Assembly: GCF_014385165.1 (NCBI RefSeq)
Contig: NZ_JACRTF010000001.1
Coordinates: 1,488,001 to 1,552,000, forward strand
Direction of reading: 5' to 3'
DNA: 64,000 nucleotides
Origin: Jilunia laotingensis
GTDB taxonomy: Bacteria; Bacteroidota; Bacteroidia; Bacteroidales; Bacteroidaceae
Of this stretch, positions 38,046 through 46,092 are shown in pieces (positions within the stretch are counted from its first letter, which is position 1; each line of letters opens with the position of its first letter). Below the pieces are notes generated by a model that saw only the letters and a program-made list of their open reading frames with translations, did no database searches and had not been told where the DNA came from. Both the position numbers and the translations under genes were made by a program.

Positions 38046-38109
38046 AAAAAAAGGAGTACCGCTGTACTCCAACCTTTGTTAACCTTAAATCTAATACTAT
38101 GAAAAACAC
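38046..38109 (-). ncRNA. Candidate small RNA, copy 2 of 3
   Basis: Minus-strand promoter TTTG (38144-38141), 19 bases, TACCTTTG (38121-38114). The terminator stem GGAGTAC/GTACTCC is at 38070-38053, with seven T at 38052-38046. The RNA body matches copies 1 and 3 exactly. It lies downstream of the YD-repeat-like gene at 38543, on the same strand. Confidence 0.65.
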
Positions 38110-38113
38110 ATTG

Positions 38114-38144
38114 CAAAGGTACGGCTTTTGGTGACTTCTGCAAA
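38114..38144 (-). promoter_or_regulatory. Promoter of small RNA copy 2
   Basis: TTTG-N19-TACCTTTG on the minus strand, with boxes and spacing as in copies 1 and 3. Confidence 0.65.
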
Positions 38145-38274
38145 TAATCCAAATAAAAAAGTATGTTTTGTAACATGATTTAAGAATGATATGTGCCTAT
38201 TTAATGATTCCCATAGATACTTGTGAATAGTTTTTAAATTAAGGGACAGAGATGTTTGTGGTTGTTTTGATGGG

Positions 38275-38406
38275 GATTAATGGTCGTTTTGACGGCTATC
38301 AATATCCAACGTGACAGATATTAAAGGTCAACATGCTGGATATTAATACTCAGCACGCTGGGTATTAATGGTCAATACACTGGGTATTAATGCCTGTTAT
38401 CCTAAT
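38275..38406. repeat. 22-bp tandem repeat array A, six degenerate units
   Basis: Units start at 38275, 38297, 38319, 38341, 38363 and 38385, each 22 bp, with consensus near TATTAATGGTCAACACGCTG plus two bases. The same unit recurs at 57195-57326. The array lies in non-coding DNA. Confidence 0.75.
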
Positions 38407-38484
38407 TGTAAATGTCTGAACAATAACGAAATAAATGATTCTGTTTCTATTGGTCAGCATCTAGGCATTTGTTTTAAAGCTTTT

Positions 38485-38518
38485 AGAGAGAGGAGGAAAT
38501 TTTGATTCTCTCCTCTCT
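38485..38518 (-). terminator. Hairpin after the first YD-repeat-like gene
   Basis: AGAGAGGAG (38487-38495) pairs with CTCCTCTCT (38510-38518) around a 14-base loop, just past the gene's 3' end. Confidence 0.6.
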
Positions 38519-38542
38519 TGATGAATAGGAAATCAATTGTTT

Positions 38543-39715
38543 TTATTCTTTCACTAATTTAGTTGTATATTTGCCGCATTTCACAAAGTAAATGCCTGTA
38601 GGAAGCTCGGAAACATTCAATGTTCCTTCTGCATCGGAGAAGGAAACTTTCAAACGTCCTTCTGCATCATAAATATATACCGGCATACGTTTGTCTTCCA
38701 GCTTCAAAGTGAACGATTCCTTCACCGGATTCGGATAAATGAGCATTTTGCCCGAATCTGATACTTGTGCTGTTTCAATGGAACTGGTTCCTGTAGGGGA
38801 ATATTCATAGATATACGTATCGTATAATTGCATGATTCCGTCATCATCCTTTTGGTGGGAAATCTCTTTTACCCTTTTATTGACGATATTGTCGAACTTA
38901 GGCCATACAATTTCGTGGTTTATCGGATATACATATTCTGCTGCTGATGTAGTCGGGTCGTATTCATATTCATCGAAAGAAGAAATACTCCAGCGGGTGC
39001 CGTCAGCAGCTCCATAATAATATTCATGTAGGGTTATATTTCCATTTTTGTCATAAGCATAAGTGTTTTTATCGTAGTAAACCCATTCACCGGTTTCATA
39101 GCTTACCGTAAAGGAACTGTCGATGTCCAGTTTGCCAAGATCGTTGTAATGATATACACCTTTTATCGACTCATTCCATACAGGATCTTCATCTCCCCAC
39201 ATTTCTTCGTTCTCTTCATAAAGTACTGTTTTCTTTTTTCCGTTTTCATCATAGGTAAAAGTACGACGCATATAAGGTACTACTTTATCCTTTTCCTCTC
39301 CCATGAACAATCCTGTATTTTCTACGATTAAATGATGCTTGTCATCATATTCATAAGCCATTAATCCTGTCTTAACGAGTTCATGTGAGAAAGGATCCAA
39401 GTTGTAATTAATCCTTGTAGCCAGATTTCCATTTTCATCATACGTGTAAACAAGATATGATGCATGTAGCCACTCGTCATCATCCATTAATTGATAATTA
39501 TCCTCGCGTATGCATTGGTTCAAGTCATTGTATGTGAATTTGCTTTTCAGGGTATAGCTCGCTCGATCTTCCATTTCAATCACCCTATCATTCTCTCCAT
39601 ACGTATATTTTACTTCCATGTAAGGAGAATAAGACTTTGTTAAGTACATTTTTTGAGAAAAAGCTGTAGATGTACAGACTAAACAGAGCATTAATAGTAA
39701 TTTCTTAGTTTTCAT
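38543..39715 (-). CDS. Secreted YD-repeat-like protein with sorting tail, paralog A
   Basis: With ATG 39715 (MKTKKLLLMLCLVCTSTAFSQ) the protein has 390 residues and a signal peptide. The body has short Tyr/Asp/Gly-rich repeats such as YTYNDLNQCIRED, YTYDENGNLATRINYN and YAYDKNGNITLHEYYYG, reminiscent of RHS/YD repeats. A type A sorting tail begins near MLIYPNPVKESFTLKL. It is a close paralog of the gene at 40404-41576, sharing the upstream region and the downstream small RNA, so the pair arose by tandem duplication. Function unknown, possibly a surface or secreted binding protein. Confidence 0.78.
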   Translation of the reverse strand: MKTKKLLLMLCLVCTSTAFSQKMYLTKSYSPYMEVKYTYGENDRVIEMEDRASYTLKSKFTYNDLNQCIREDNYQLMDDDEWLHASYLVYTYDENGNLATRINYNLDPFSHELVKTGLMAYEYDDKHHLIVENTGLFMGEEKDKVVPYMRRTFTYDENGKKKTVLYEENEEMWGDEDPVWNESIKGVYHYNDLGKLDIDSSFTVSYETGEWVYYDKNTYAYDKNGNITLHEYYYGAADGTRWSISSFDEYEYDPTTSAAEYVYPINHEIVWPKFDNIVNKRVKEISHQKDDDGIMQLYDTYIYEYSPTGTSSIETAQVSDSGKMLIYPNPVKESFTLKLEDKRMPVYIYDAEGRLKVSFSDAEGTLNVSELPTGIYFVKCGKYTTKLVKE

Positions 39716-39761
39716 AAGCATAATGAATTAAATAATTGTACAAAAGGTCCCCGGGGTTTAT

Positions 39762-39826
39762 TAAGCTTGTTTCAAATATATTAATATTATAATCAAATGT
39801 AAAATAAAATACAATAAAAATATGCT
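39762..39826 (-). repeat. Duplicated upstream region, copy A
   Basis: About 65 bp from TTAAGCTTGTTTCAAATATA onward match 41623-41687 upstream of the paralog. It includes a TATATTTG -7-like box on the minus strand. Confidence 0.6.
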
Positions 39827-40119
39827 TTTTGTTTTCTTTATTATTGGATAAATGAATTTAAAATAGATGGTGATTTTTCTCTTTCTCCGATGATAAGGCT
39901 ATTTGGTGAGTATGGAATATTATTTCTGGTAATTAATGATTTAACTTATAGATTTAATGTGAAATCATCTTTTTAATAGTTTATGGGCTTTCTTTTTAGA
40001 TATCTCCCTACAGAAGAATTTTATTGAAAGTACAACTTTATATTGACAAAACTTTTTGTATAATATAAGAAATGTGTGGAAAGGGGGATATTCGGTAGGG
40101 TGAAGAGACGTATGGACAT

Positions 40120-40183
40120 AAAAAAAGGAGTACCGCTGTACTCCAACCTTTGTTAACCTTAAATCTAATACTATGAAAAACAC
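40120..40183 (-). ncRNA. Candidate small RNA, copy 3 of 3
   Basis: Minus-strand promoter TTTG (40218-40215), 19 bases, TACCTTTG (40195-40188). Terminator stem GGAGTAC/GTACTCC at 40144-40127, then seven T at 40126-40120. It lies about 220 bp downstream of paralog B on the same strand, past that gene's own terminator. Confidence 0.65.
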
Positions 40184-40187
40184 ATTG

Positions 40188-40218
40188 CAAAGGTACGGCT
40201 TTTAATGATATCTGCAAA
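40188..40218 (-). promoter_or_regulatory. Promoter of small RNA copy 3
   Basis: TTTG-N19-TACCTTTG on the minus strand, with boxes and spacing as in the other copies. Confidence 0.65.
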
Positions 40219-40352
40219 TAATCAAAATAAAAACATGTGTTTTATAACATGATTTAAGGATAATATGTGGCTCTTTAATGGTTTTATGTGGTTTTTGTGA
40301 ATAACTTTTAAATTAGAAATACTAATTTGTCATCACTGTAGGTGGTTTAATT

Positions 40353-40378
40353 AACGGAGAGGTATTAACCTCTCCGTT
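40353..40378. terminator. Hairpin after the second YD-repeat-like gene
   Basis: AACGGAGAGGT (40353-40363) pairs with ACCTCTCCGTT (40368-40378) with a 4-base loop. Confidence 0.7.
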
Positions 40379-40403
40379 CTTGGTAAAATGTGTCTCGATT
40401 ATC

Positions 40404-41576
40404 TTATTCTTTCACTAATTTCGCTGTATGCTTGCCGCATTTCACGAAATAAATGCCAGTCGGAAGGCCGGATACATCCAATGTTCCTTCCGCATTGGAG
40501 AACATTACTTTCAGATGTCCTTCTGTATCGTAAACATACACCGGCATATATTTGTCCTCTAGGTTCAACGTAAATGATTCCTTCACCGGATTCGGATAAA
40601 TAAGCAGCTTGCCCGAATCGGATATTTGTGGTGTTTCAATGGAACTGGTTCCTGTAGAGGAATATTCATAAGCGTATGTATCGTACAATTGCATGATACC
40701 GTTATCGTCCTTTTGGTGGGAGATCTCTTTTATTCTTTCATTGACGATGTTGTCGAATTTCGGCCATCCCGATTCGTATGATACCGGATAAATATATTCT
40801 GCTGCCAATTTAGACGGGTCGTATTCGTATTCTTCAAAGGAAGATATGCTCCAACGAGTGCCATTGTCAACGCCATGGTAATATTCATGGAGGGTTACAT
40901 TTCCATTTTTATCGTAAACATAAAGGTTTTTTTCATTAAAGACCCAATCATTGGTTTCGTAACTTACGGTGAATGAACTGTCTGCTACCAGTTTTCCGAG
41001 ATCGTCATATTGATATACTCCTTTTATCGATTCAATCCATTCGGTATCCCCTCCAAACATATTTTCATTGTCTTCATAAAGTACTGTTCGCATATTTCCG
41101 TTTTTATCATAGGTAAATGTACGGCGCATATAGGGAGTTGCGCTTTCTTTATCTTCTCCAAAGAATATTCCTGTATTTTCGGTTACTAAATGGTTATTAA
41201 CATCATATTCGTAAGTCATTAATCCGGATTTAACGAATTCGCGTGTAGAAGGGTCTAAATTATAATTGATCCTTGTAGCCAGATTTCCTTTTTCATCGTG
41301 CGTATAAAGAATATAGGCGGCATACAACCATTCCTGATCGTCATCCATCCATTGATAATCATCTTCACGAATGCATTGATTCAGATCATTGTAAGTATAT
41401 TTGCATTTCAGATGATAGCTTGATTGATCATCGGTCTCAATCACCTTGTCATGGCTTCCATACGTATACTTTACTTCAGTAAACGGTGAGTAAGCCCTTG
41501 TTAAGTACATTTTTTGAGAAAAAGCTGTAGATGCACAGATTAAGCAGAGTGCCAGTAGTAATTCTTTAGTTTTCAT
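40404..41576 (-). CDS. Secreted YD-repeat-like protein with sorting tail, paralog B
   Basis: This 390-residue protein has a signal peptide (MKTKELLLALCLICASTAFSQ), YD-like repeats (YTYNDLNQCIREDDYQW, YVYDKNGNVTLHEYYHG) and a sorting tail starting LLIYPNPVKESFTLNL. It matches paralog A along its whole length. The duplication includes about 65 bp upstream and the small RNA downstream. Function unknown. The two may be expressed together or alternately, which the sequence does not show. Confidence 0.78.
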   Translation of the reverse strand: MKTKELLLALCLICASTAFSQKMYLTRAYSPFTEVKYTYGSHDKVIETDDQSSYHLKCKYTYNDLNQCIREDDYQWMDDDQEWLYAAYILYTHDEKGNLATRINYNLDPSTREFVKSGLMTYEYDVNNHLVTENTGIFFGEDKESATPYMRRTFTYDKNGNMRTVLYEDNENMFGGDTEWIESIKGVYQYDDLGKLVADSSFTVSYETNDWVFNEKNLYVYDKNGNVTLHEYYHGVDNGTRWSISSFEEYEYDPSKLAAEYIYPVSYESGWPKFDNIVNERIKEISHQKDDNGIMQLYDTYAYEYSSTGTSSIETPQISDSGKLLIYPNPVKESFTLNLEDKYMPVYVYDTEGHLKVMFSNAEGTLDVSGLPTGIYFVKCGKHTAKLVKE

Positions 41577-42137
41577 AAGTGTAATAAATTAAAATAAATT
41601 AAACAAAAGTCTCCCGGGATATATTAAGCTTGTTTCAAATATATTAATATTATAATCAAATGTAAAATAAAATACAATAAAAATATCAATATTTTATTTT
41701 TAAATCTTGAATATATGAGAGAAAAACAGATGAAAATTTTGCTCTTTCTCCGATCCTGTGCTTCGTTACTGTAGGATGAACTTTGATTCTATTTATTAAA
41801 TGATTAGATTCTAAATCTCATATAAAATTATCATTTGGATGATTTTTAACTTACTATTTTTGTGATAATTCAATCATGGGATTTTATCTCTAATTTGATT
41901 TTATGTTGACAAATAATTTTTTTATTAATTAAAAATAATTCATTTATAGTTTAATGTGTATCATACATCAAAGAGAAAATAGGTTTTAAAATGACACATA
42001 TTGTTTCTGAAAGTAGGTTTCTGTACAGACTTAACGTGAACAGCACAATTCTTCACATTGTCCGAATGGTAGTTTTGTGAGAATTGAGTATCTTTGCCCG
42101 GCTAATAAGTAAACTTAAAAAAGAGAGGAGACCACCT
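41577..42137. other. Divergent intergenic region between paralog B and mutS
   Basis: AT-rich DNA of about 560 bp. It holds the second copy of the duplicated upstream region (41623-41687). TATTTTTG-like and TATCTTTG-like (42089-42096) boxes face mutS without ideal -33 partners. No gene is evident. Confidence 0.55.
41623..41687 (-). repeat. Duplicated upstream region, copy B
   Basis: It matches 39762-39826 upstream of paralog A. Confidence 0.6.
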
Positions 42138-44753
42138 GTGAGCAATGATATTGAACTAACCCCTATGATGAAGCAGTTCCTTGACTTGAAAGCAAAACAT
42201 CCGGATGCGGTGATGCTTTTCAGATGTGGGGACTTTTACGAGACTTACTCGACAGATGCAATAGTTGCGGCTGAAATATTAGGAATCACATTGACCAAGC
42301 GTGCCAATGGTAAAGGTAAAACCATCGAAATGGCGGGGTTTCCTCATCATGCGTTGGATACTTATCTGCCGAAACTGATCCGCGCAGGTAAGCGGGTGGC
42401 GATCTGCGACCAGTTGGAAGATCCCAAAATGACGAAGAAACTCGTGAAGCGCGGAATCACAGAACTGGTTACTCCTGGTGTCTCTATCAATGATAATATT
42501 CTGAATTATAAGGAAAATAACTTCCTCGCTGCCGTGCATTTTGGAAAAGCGGCTTGCGGCATTGCGTTCCTCGATATCTCTACCGGTGAATTCCTGACAG
42601 CGGAAGGACCGTTCGACTATGTTGATAAGCTCTTGAATAATTTTGCCCCGAAGGAGGTACTTTTTGAACGGGGGAAGCGGGGAATGTTTGAAGGTAACTT
42701 CGGAAGCAAGTTCTTTACTTTCGAACTGGATGACTGGGTGTTTACCGAAACCAGTTCGCGTGAGAAGTTGCTGAAGCATTTCGAAACGAAGAACCTGAAA
42801 GGCTTCGGAGTCGAGCATCTGAAGAACGGTATTATCGCTTCGGGTGCTATCCTGCAATACCTGGAGATGACTCAGCATACACAGATCGGTCATATCACCG
42901 CACTTGCCCGCATCGAAGAAGATAAATATGTACGTCTGGATAAGTTTACTGTCCGAAGTCTGGAATTGATCGGCAGCATGAACGATGGCGGGAGCAGCCT
43001 GCTCAGCGTCATCGACAAGACGATCAGTCCGATGGGAGCCCGTTTGCTGAAACGCTGGATGGTATTCCCGTTGAAAGATGAAAAGCCGATCAATGACCGT
43101 TTGAATGTGGTGGAATATTTCTTCCGCCAACCGGATTTCAAAGAGCTGATTGAAGAGCAACTGCATCTGATTGGCGACTTGGAACGTATCATTTCGAAAG
43201 TAGCCGTAGGGCGTGTGTCCCCTCGTGAGGTAGTTCAGCTGAAAGTAGCTTTGCAGGCGATAGAACCCATAAAGGAAGCCTGTATGCAAGCGGATAATGC
43301 TAGCCTGAACCGTATCGGGGAGCAATTGAACCTGTGTTTGTCTATCCGCGACCGGATAGCAAAAGAGATCAATAACGATCCTCCGTTGCTTATCAACAAG
43401 GGTGGCGTAATAAAAGATGGTGTGAATACGGAACTGGACGAACTGCGCCAGATCGCTTATTCCGGAAAAGACTATTTGCTGAAAATACAACAGCGGGAAA
43501 GTGAACTGACAGGAATTCCCAGCCTTAAGATTGCTTATAACAGTGTGTTCGGCTATTATATCGAAGTGCGCAATATCCATAAAGACAAAGTTCCGCAGGA
43601 GTGGATACGCAAACAGACCTTGGTCAATGCGGAACGTTACATTACTCAGGAACTAAAAGAGTACGAAGAGAAGATTCTTGGCGCAGAAGATAAAATACTG
43701 ATGCTGGAAACCCGGCTTTACACGGAACTCGTGCAGGCGTTGAGCGAATTTATCCCTGCCATTCAGATCAATGCCAATCAGATAGCGCGTGTCGATTGCC
43801 TGCTGGCATTTGCAAATGTGGCTCGTGAGAATAACTACATTCGTCCGGTGATAGAAGACAACGATGTACTGGACATTCACCAGGGCCGCCATCCGGTAAT
43901 CGAGAAGCAGTTGCCCATCGGAGAAAAATACGTTGCCAATGATGTGATGCTGGATAGCGCGACCCAACAGGTCATCATTATCACCGGTCCGAATATGGCG
44001 GGTAAGTCGGCACTCTTGCGGCAGACGGCCTTGATCACCTTGTTGGCTCAGATCGGTTCGTTTGTTCCGGCCGAGAGTGCGCATATCGGATTAGTGGATA
44101 AGATATTCACGCGTGTAGGGGCGAGTGATAACATCTCGGTGGGAGAATCTACTTTCATGGTGGAGATGAACGAGGCAGCGGATATTCTGAATAACGTATC
44201 TTCCCGCAGTCTTGTGCTTTTTGACGAGCTGGGGCGGGGTACTTCCACTTACGACGGTATTTCCATCGCCTGGGCTATTGTAGAGTATATCCACGAGCAT
44301 CCCAAGGCTAAAGCTCGTACCCTCTTTGCCACTCACTATCACGAATTGAACGAGATGGAGAAATCCTTTAAGCGGATCAAGAACTACAACGTATCCGTGA
44401 AGGAGGTGGACAATAAAGTTATTTTCCTCCGCAAGTTGGAGCGTGGCGGCAGCGAACACTCGTTCGGTATTCATGTAGCCAAGATGGCAGGTATGCCGAA
44501 AAGTATTGTGAAACGTGCCAACGAGATCCTGAAACAACTTGAAACGGATAACCGCCAACAAGGCATTTCCGGCAAGCCGCTCAATGAAGTCAGTGAAAAC
44601 AGAGGCGGGATGCAGTTAAGTTTCTTCCAGTTGGATGATCCCATACTTTGCCAGATACGGGATGAAATACTCAATTTGGACGTGAACAACCTGACTCCGC
44701 TTGAAGCACTGAATAAGTTGAACGATATTAAGAAGATAGTGAGGGGGAAGTAA
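42138..44753 (+). CDS. mutS: DNA mismatch repair protein MutS
   Basis: The start is taken as GTG 42138 ([20 protein letters not shown]), giving 871 residues. An in-frame TTG at 42084 would add 18 residues, but a TATCTTTG -7-like box at 42089-42096 overlaps that extension. Domain I has the mismatch-binding [10 protein letters not shown] (Phe-x-Glu-type wedge region). The ATPase domain has Walker A GPNMAGKS, Walker B with [16 protein letters not shown] and the conserved ATHYHEL. MutS recognises base mismatches and small loops and recruits MutL. The gene appears monocistronic. Confidence 0.97.
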   Translation: MSNDIELTPMMKQFLDLKAKHPDAVMLFRCGDFYETYSTDAIVAAEILGITLTKRANGKGKTIEMAGFPHHALDTYLPKLIRAGKRVAICDQLEDPKMTKKLVKRGITELVTPGVSINDNILNYKENNFLAAVHFGKAACGIAFLDISTGEFLTAEGPFDYVDKLLNNFAPKEVLFERGKRGMFEGNFGSKFFTFELDDWVFTETSSREKLLKHFETKNLKGFGVEHLKNGIIASGAILQYLEMTQHTQIGHITALARIEEDKYVRLDKFTVRSLELIGSMNDGGSSLLSVIDKTISPMGARLLKRWMVFPLKDEKPINDRLNVVEYFFRQPDFKELIEEQLHLIGDLERIISKVAVGRVSPREVVQLKVALQAIEPIKEACMQADNASLNRIGEQLNLCLSIRDRIAKEINNDPPLLINKGGVIKDGVNTELDELRQIAYSGKDYLLKIQQRESELTGIPSLKIAYNSVFGYYIEVRNIHKDKVPQEWIRKQTLVNAERYITQELKEYEEKILGAEDKILMLETRLYTELVQALSEFIPAIQINANQIARVDCLLAFANVARENNYIRPVIEDNDVLDIHQGRHPVIEKQLPIGEKYVANDVMLDSATQQVIIITGPNMAGKSALLRQTALITLLAQIGSFVPAESAHIGLVDKIFTRVGASDNISVGESTFMVEMNEAADILNNVSSRSLVLFDELGRGTSTYDGISIAWAIVEYIHEHPKAKARTLFATHYHELNEMEKSFKRIKNYNVSVKEVDNKVIFLRKLERGGSEHSFGIHVAKMAGMPKSIVKRANEILKQLETDNRQQGISGKPLNEVSENRGGMQLSFFQLDDPILCQIRDEILNLDVNNLTPLEALNKLNDIKKIVRGK

Positions 44754-44884
44754 ACGGTTGCGGCTGATTCAAGCTGTATTTGCGAAAAAGACTGTTTCTG
44801 ATTCAATTTTGTTGTTTTCTGAGGTATTTGATATCCCGGTCAGATCTGATTGTCTCTATTTTTGTGCAAAATAGTAGAGATATC

Positions 44885-45949
44885 ATGAAAACAGTTAATC
44901 TTATTTTTAGCGTATGTATAGTTTGTTTGTTGAATTTATCCGCTTATGCGCAAGATTCGACATGGAGTGTGGAAAAAGCAAAGAGTTGGGGGGAACGGCA
45001 GCCTTGGTATTGCGGTGTAAATTATATACCTTCTAATGCCATCAACTATACGGCAATGTGGGATAAGACCAGTTTCTCACCCGACCTTATTGATAAAGAG
45101 TTGGATTTGGCGGAAAAGATCGGTATCAATTGCGTGCGTGTGGTGATGCAATACATAGTTTATGAAGACGATCCAGTTTATTTCCTTCGTACTTTTAATC
45201 ATTTTCTTGCCATTTCCGAGAAACACCATATAAAAGTCATTCCCTGTTTTTTTGATGATTGTGCTTTCGGTGTCAATACCGATCCCGTTTTAGGCAAGCA
45301 GTCGGAACCTTTGGAAGGGTGGTATGCCTGGGCATGGTCGCCCTCTCCCGGTTATTCCATGGTAGTGGATAGTCGTACTCATTATAAATTGGAGGAGTAT
45401 GTAAAGTCTGTCATGACACGATTTAAACAGGATGATCGTATCCTGTTATGGGATTTATATAATGAACCAACAAATACGACTATGCCCGAAAGAAGTCTTC
45501 CCCTGTTGTATAAAGTATTTGAATGGGCAAGAGAAATAAACCCTGAACAACCGGTTACAAGTGGAATATGGAATGATAATACTGTTCTGAATGATTTTCT
45601 GATTAAAAATTCGGATGTGATTACATTTCATCGTTATGCGCCTGTAAAAGAGACAGAAGAAGCAATGGCAAAATTCATGAAATTAGGTCGGCCGGTGATT
45701 TGTACCGAATGGATGAACAGGGTCGCGAAGTCTACTATCTTGGACTTACTTCCACTTTTTAAAGAAAATCATGTGGGTTGTGTCATGTGGGGATTGGTCA
45801 ATGGAAAGACACAGACTCATCTTAGTTGGGGACATCGTCCCGAAGATTTGCCGTATAAAGGAGAATGGCAACATGATATTTTTACTGACAAACTGGTTCC
45901 TTATAATCCGGAAGAGATAGAATTGATAAAAGAAATGACCCGGAAGTAA
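44885..45949 (+). CDS. GH5-like glycoside hydrolase (clan GH-A TIM barrel)
   Basis: With ATG 44885 the protein has 354 residues and a signal peptide ending in LSAYAQ; the open frame back to 44780 lacks this. The acid/base glutamate appears in LLWDLYNEPTNTT and the probable nucleophile in PVICTEWMNRV, the two active-site strands of clan GH-A. The family is close to GH5 or an unclassified neighbour, so the substrate is uncertain. It begins the polysaccharide locus, 143 bp before the GH127-like gene. A TATTTTTG -7-like box is at 44857-44864. Confidence 0.85.
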   Translation: MKTVNLIFSVCIVCLLNLSAYAQDSTWSVEKAKSWGERQPWYCGVNYIPSNAINYTAMWDKTSFSPDLIDKELDLAEKIGINCVRVVMQYIVYEDDPVYFLRTFNHFLAISEKHHIKVIPCFFDDCAFGVNTDPVLGKQSEPLEGWYAWAWSPSPGYSMVVDSRTHYKLEEYVKSVMTRFKQDDRILLWDLYNEPTNTTMPERSLPLLYKVFEWAREINPEQPVTSGIWNDNTVLNDFLIKNSDVITFHRYAPVKETEEAMAKFMKLGRPVICTEWMNRVAKSTILDLLPLFKENHVGCVMWGLVNGKTQTHLSWGHRPEDLPYKGEWQHDIFTDKLVPYNPEEIELIKEMTRK

Positions 45950-46092
45950 TTTGATGAAAAGGTGTATTTTCCCTAATAAAACAACCATTTTGATTCAATT
46001 TTATCCTTTTATAAACCGATTTTACCCGGTTGTTATTCTAAAAGTTTCTTTATTTGCAATACAACTATATTTTAGCACATTATAAAACTGTT

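Larger units (their letters stand above)
38046..38258 (-). repeat. Small RNA repeat unit, copy 2
   Basis: The core is identical to copy 3 and differs from copy 1 at one base over about 82 bp. Upstream similarity fades near 38258. Confidence 0.7.
37965..38542. other. Intergenic region holding small RNA copy 2 and a 22-bp tandem repeat
   Basis: This 578-bp convergent gap contains RNA copy 2 and its promoter, six degenerate 22-bp repeat units (38275-38406) and a terminator hairpin (38485-38518). No protein gene is evident. Confidence 0.7.
40120..40310 (-). repeat. Small RNA repeat unit, copy 3
   Basis: The core is identical to copy 2; upstream similarity includes a shared TTTTATAACATGATTTAAG-like stretch. 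Confidence 0.7.
39716..40403. other. Intergenic region between the two YD-repeat paralogs
   Basis: It holds the conserved upstream region of paralog A (up to about 39830), AT-rich DNA, small RNA copy 3 with its promoter, and the terminator of paralog B. No protein gene is evident. Confidence 0.65.

Noticed and set aside
38275..38406. Interpretation of the 22-bp units as a CRISPR array
   Set aside because: The units are contiguous and degenerate, with no unique spacers and no cas genes nearby.
40041..40070. TTGACA followed by TATAAT near 40042
   Set aside because: The spacing is only about 10 bases and Bacteroides promoters use a different consensus.
42084..42137. TTG start for mutS at 42084
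   Set aside because: The extension overlaps a -7-like box and adds non-family residues; GTG 42138 fits better, though this is not certain.
42279..43580. 433-codon open frame opposite mutS
   Set aside because: It is a shadow of the strongly supported mutS coding frame, with no recognisable domain.
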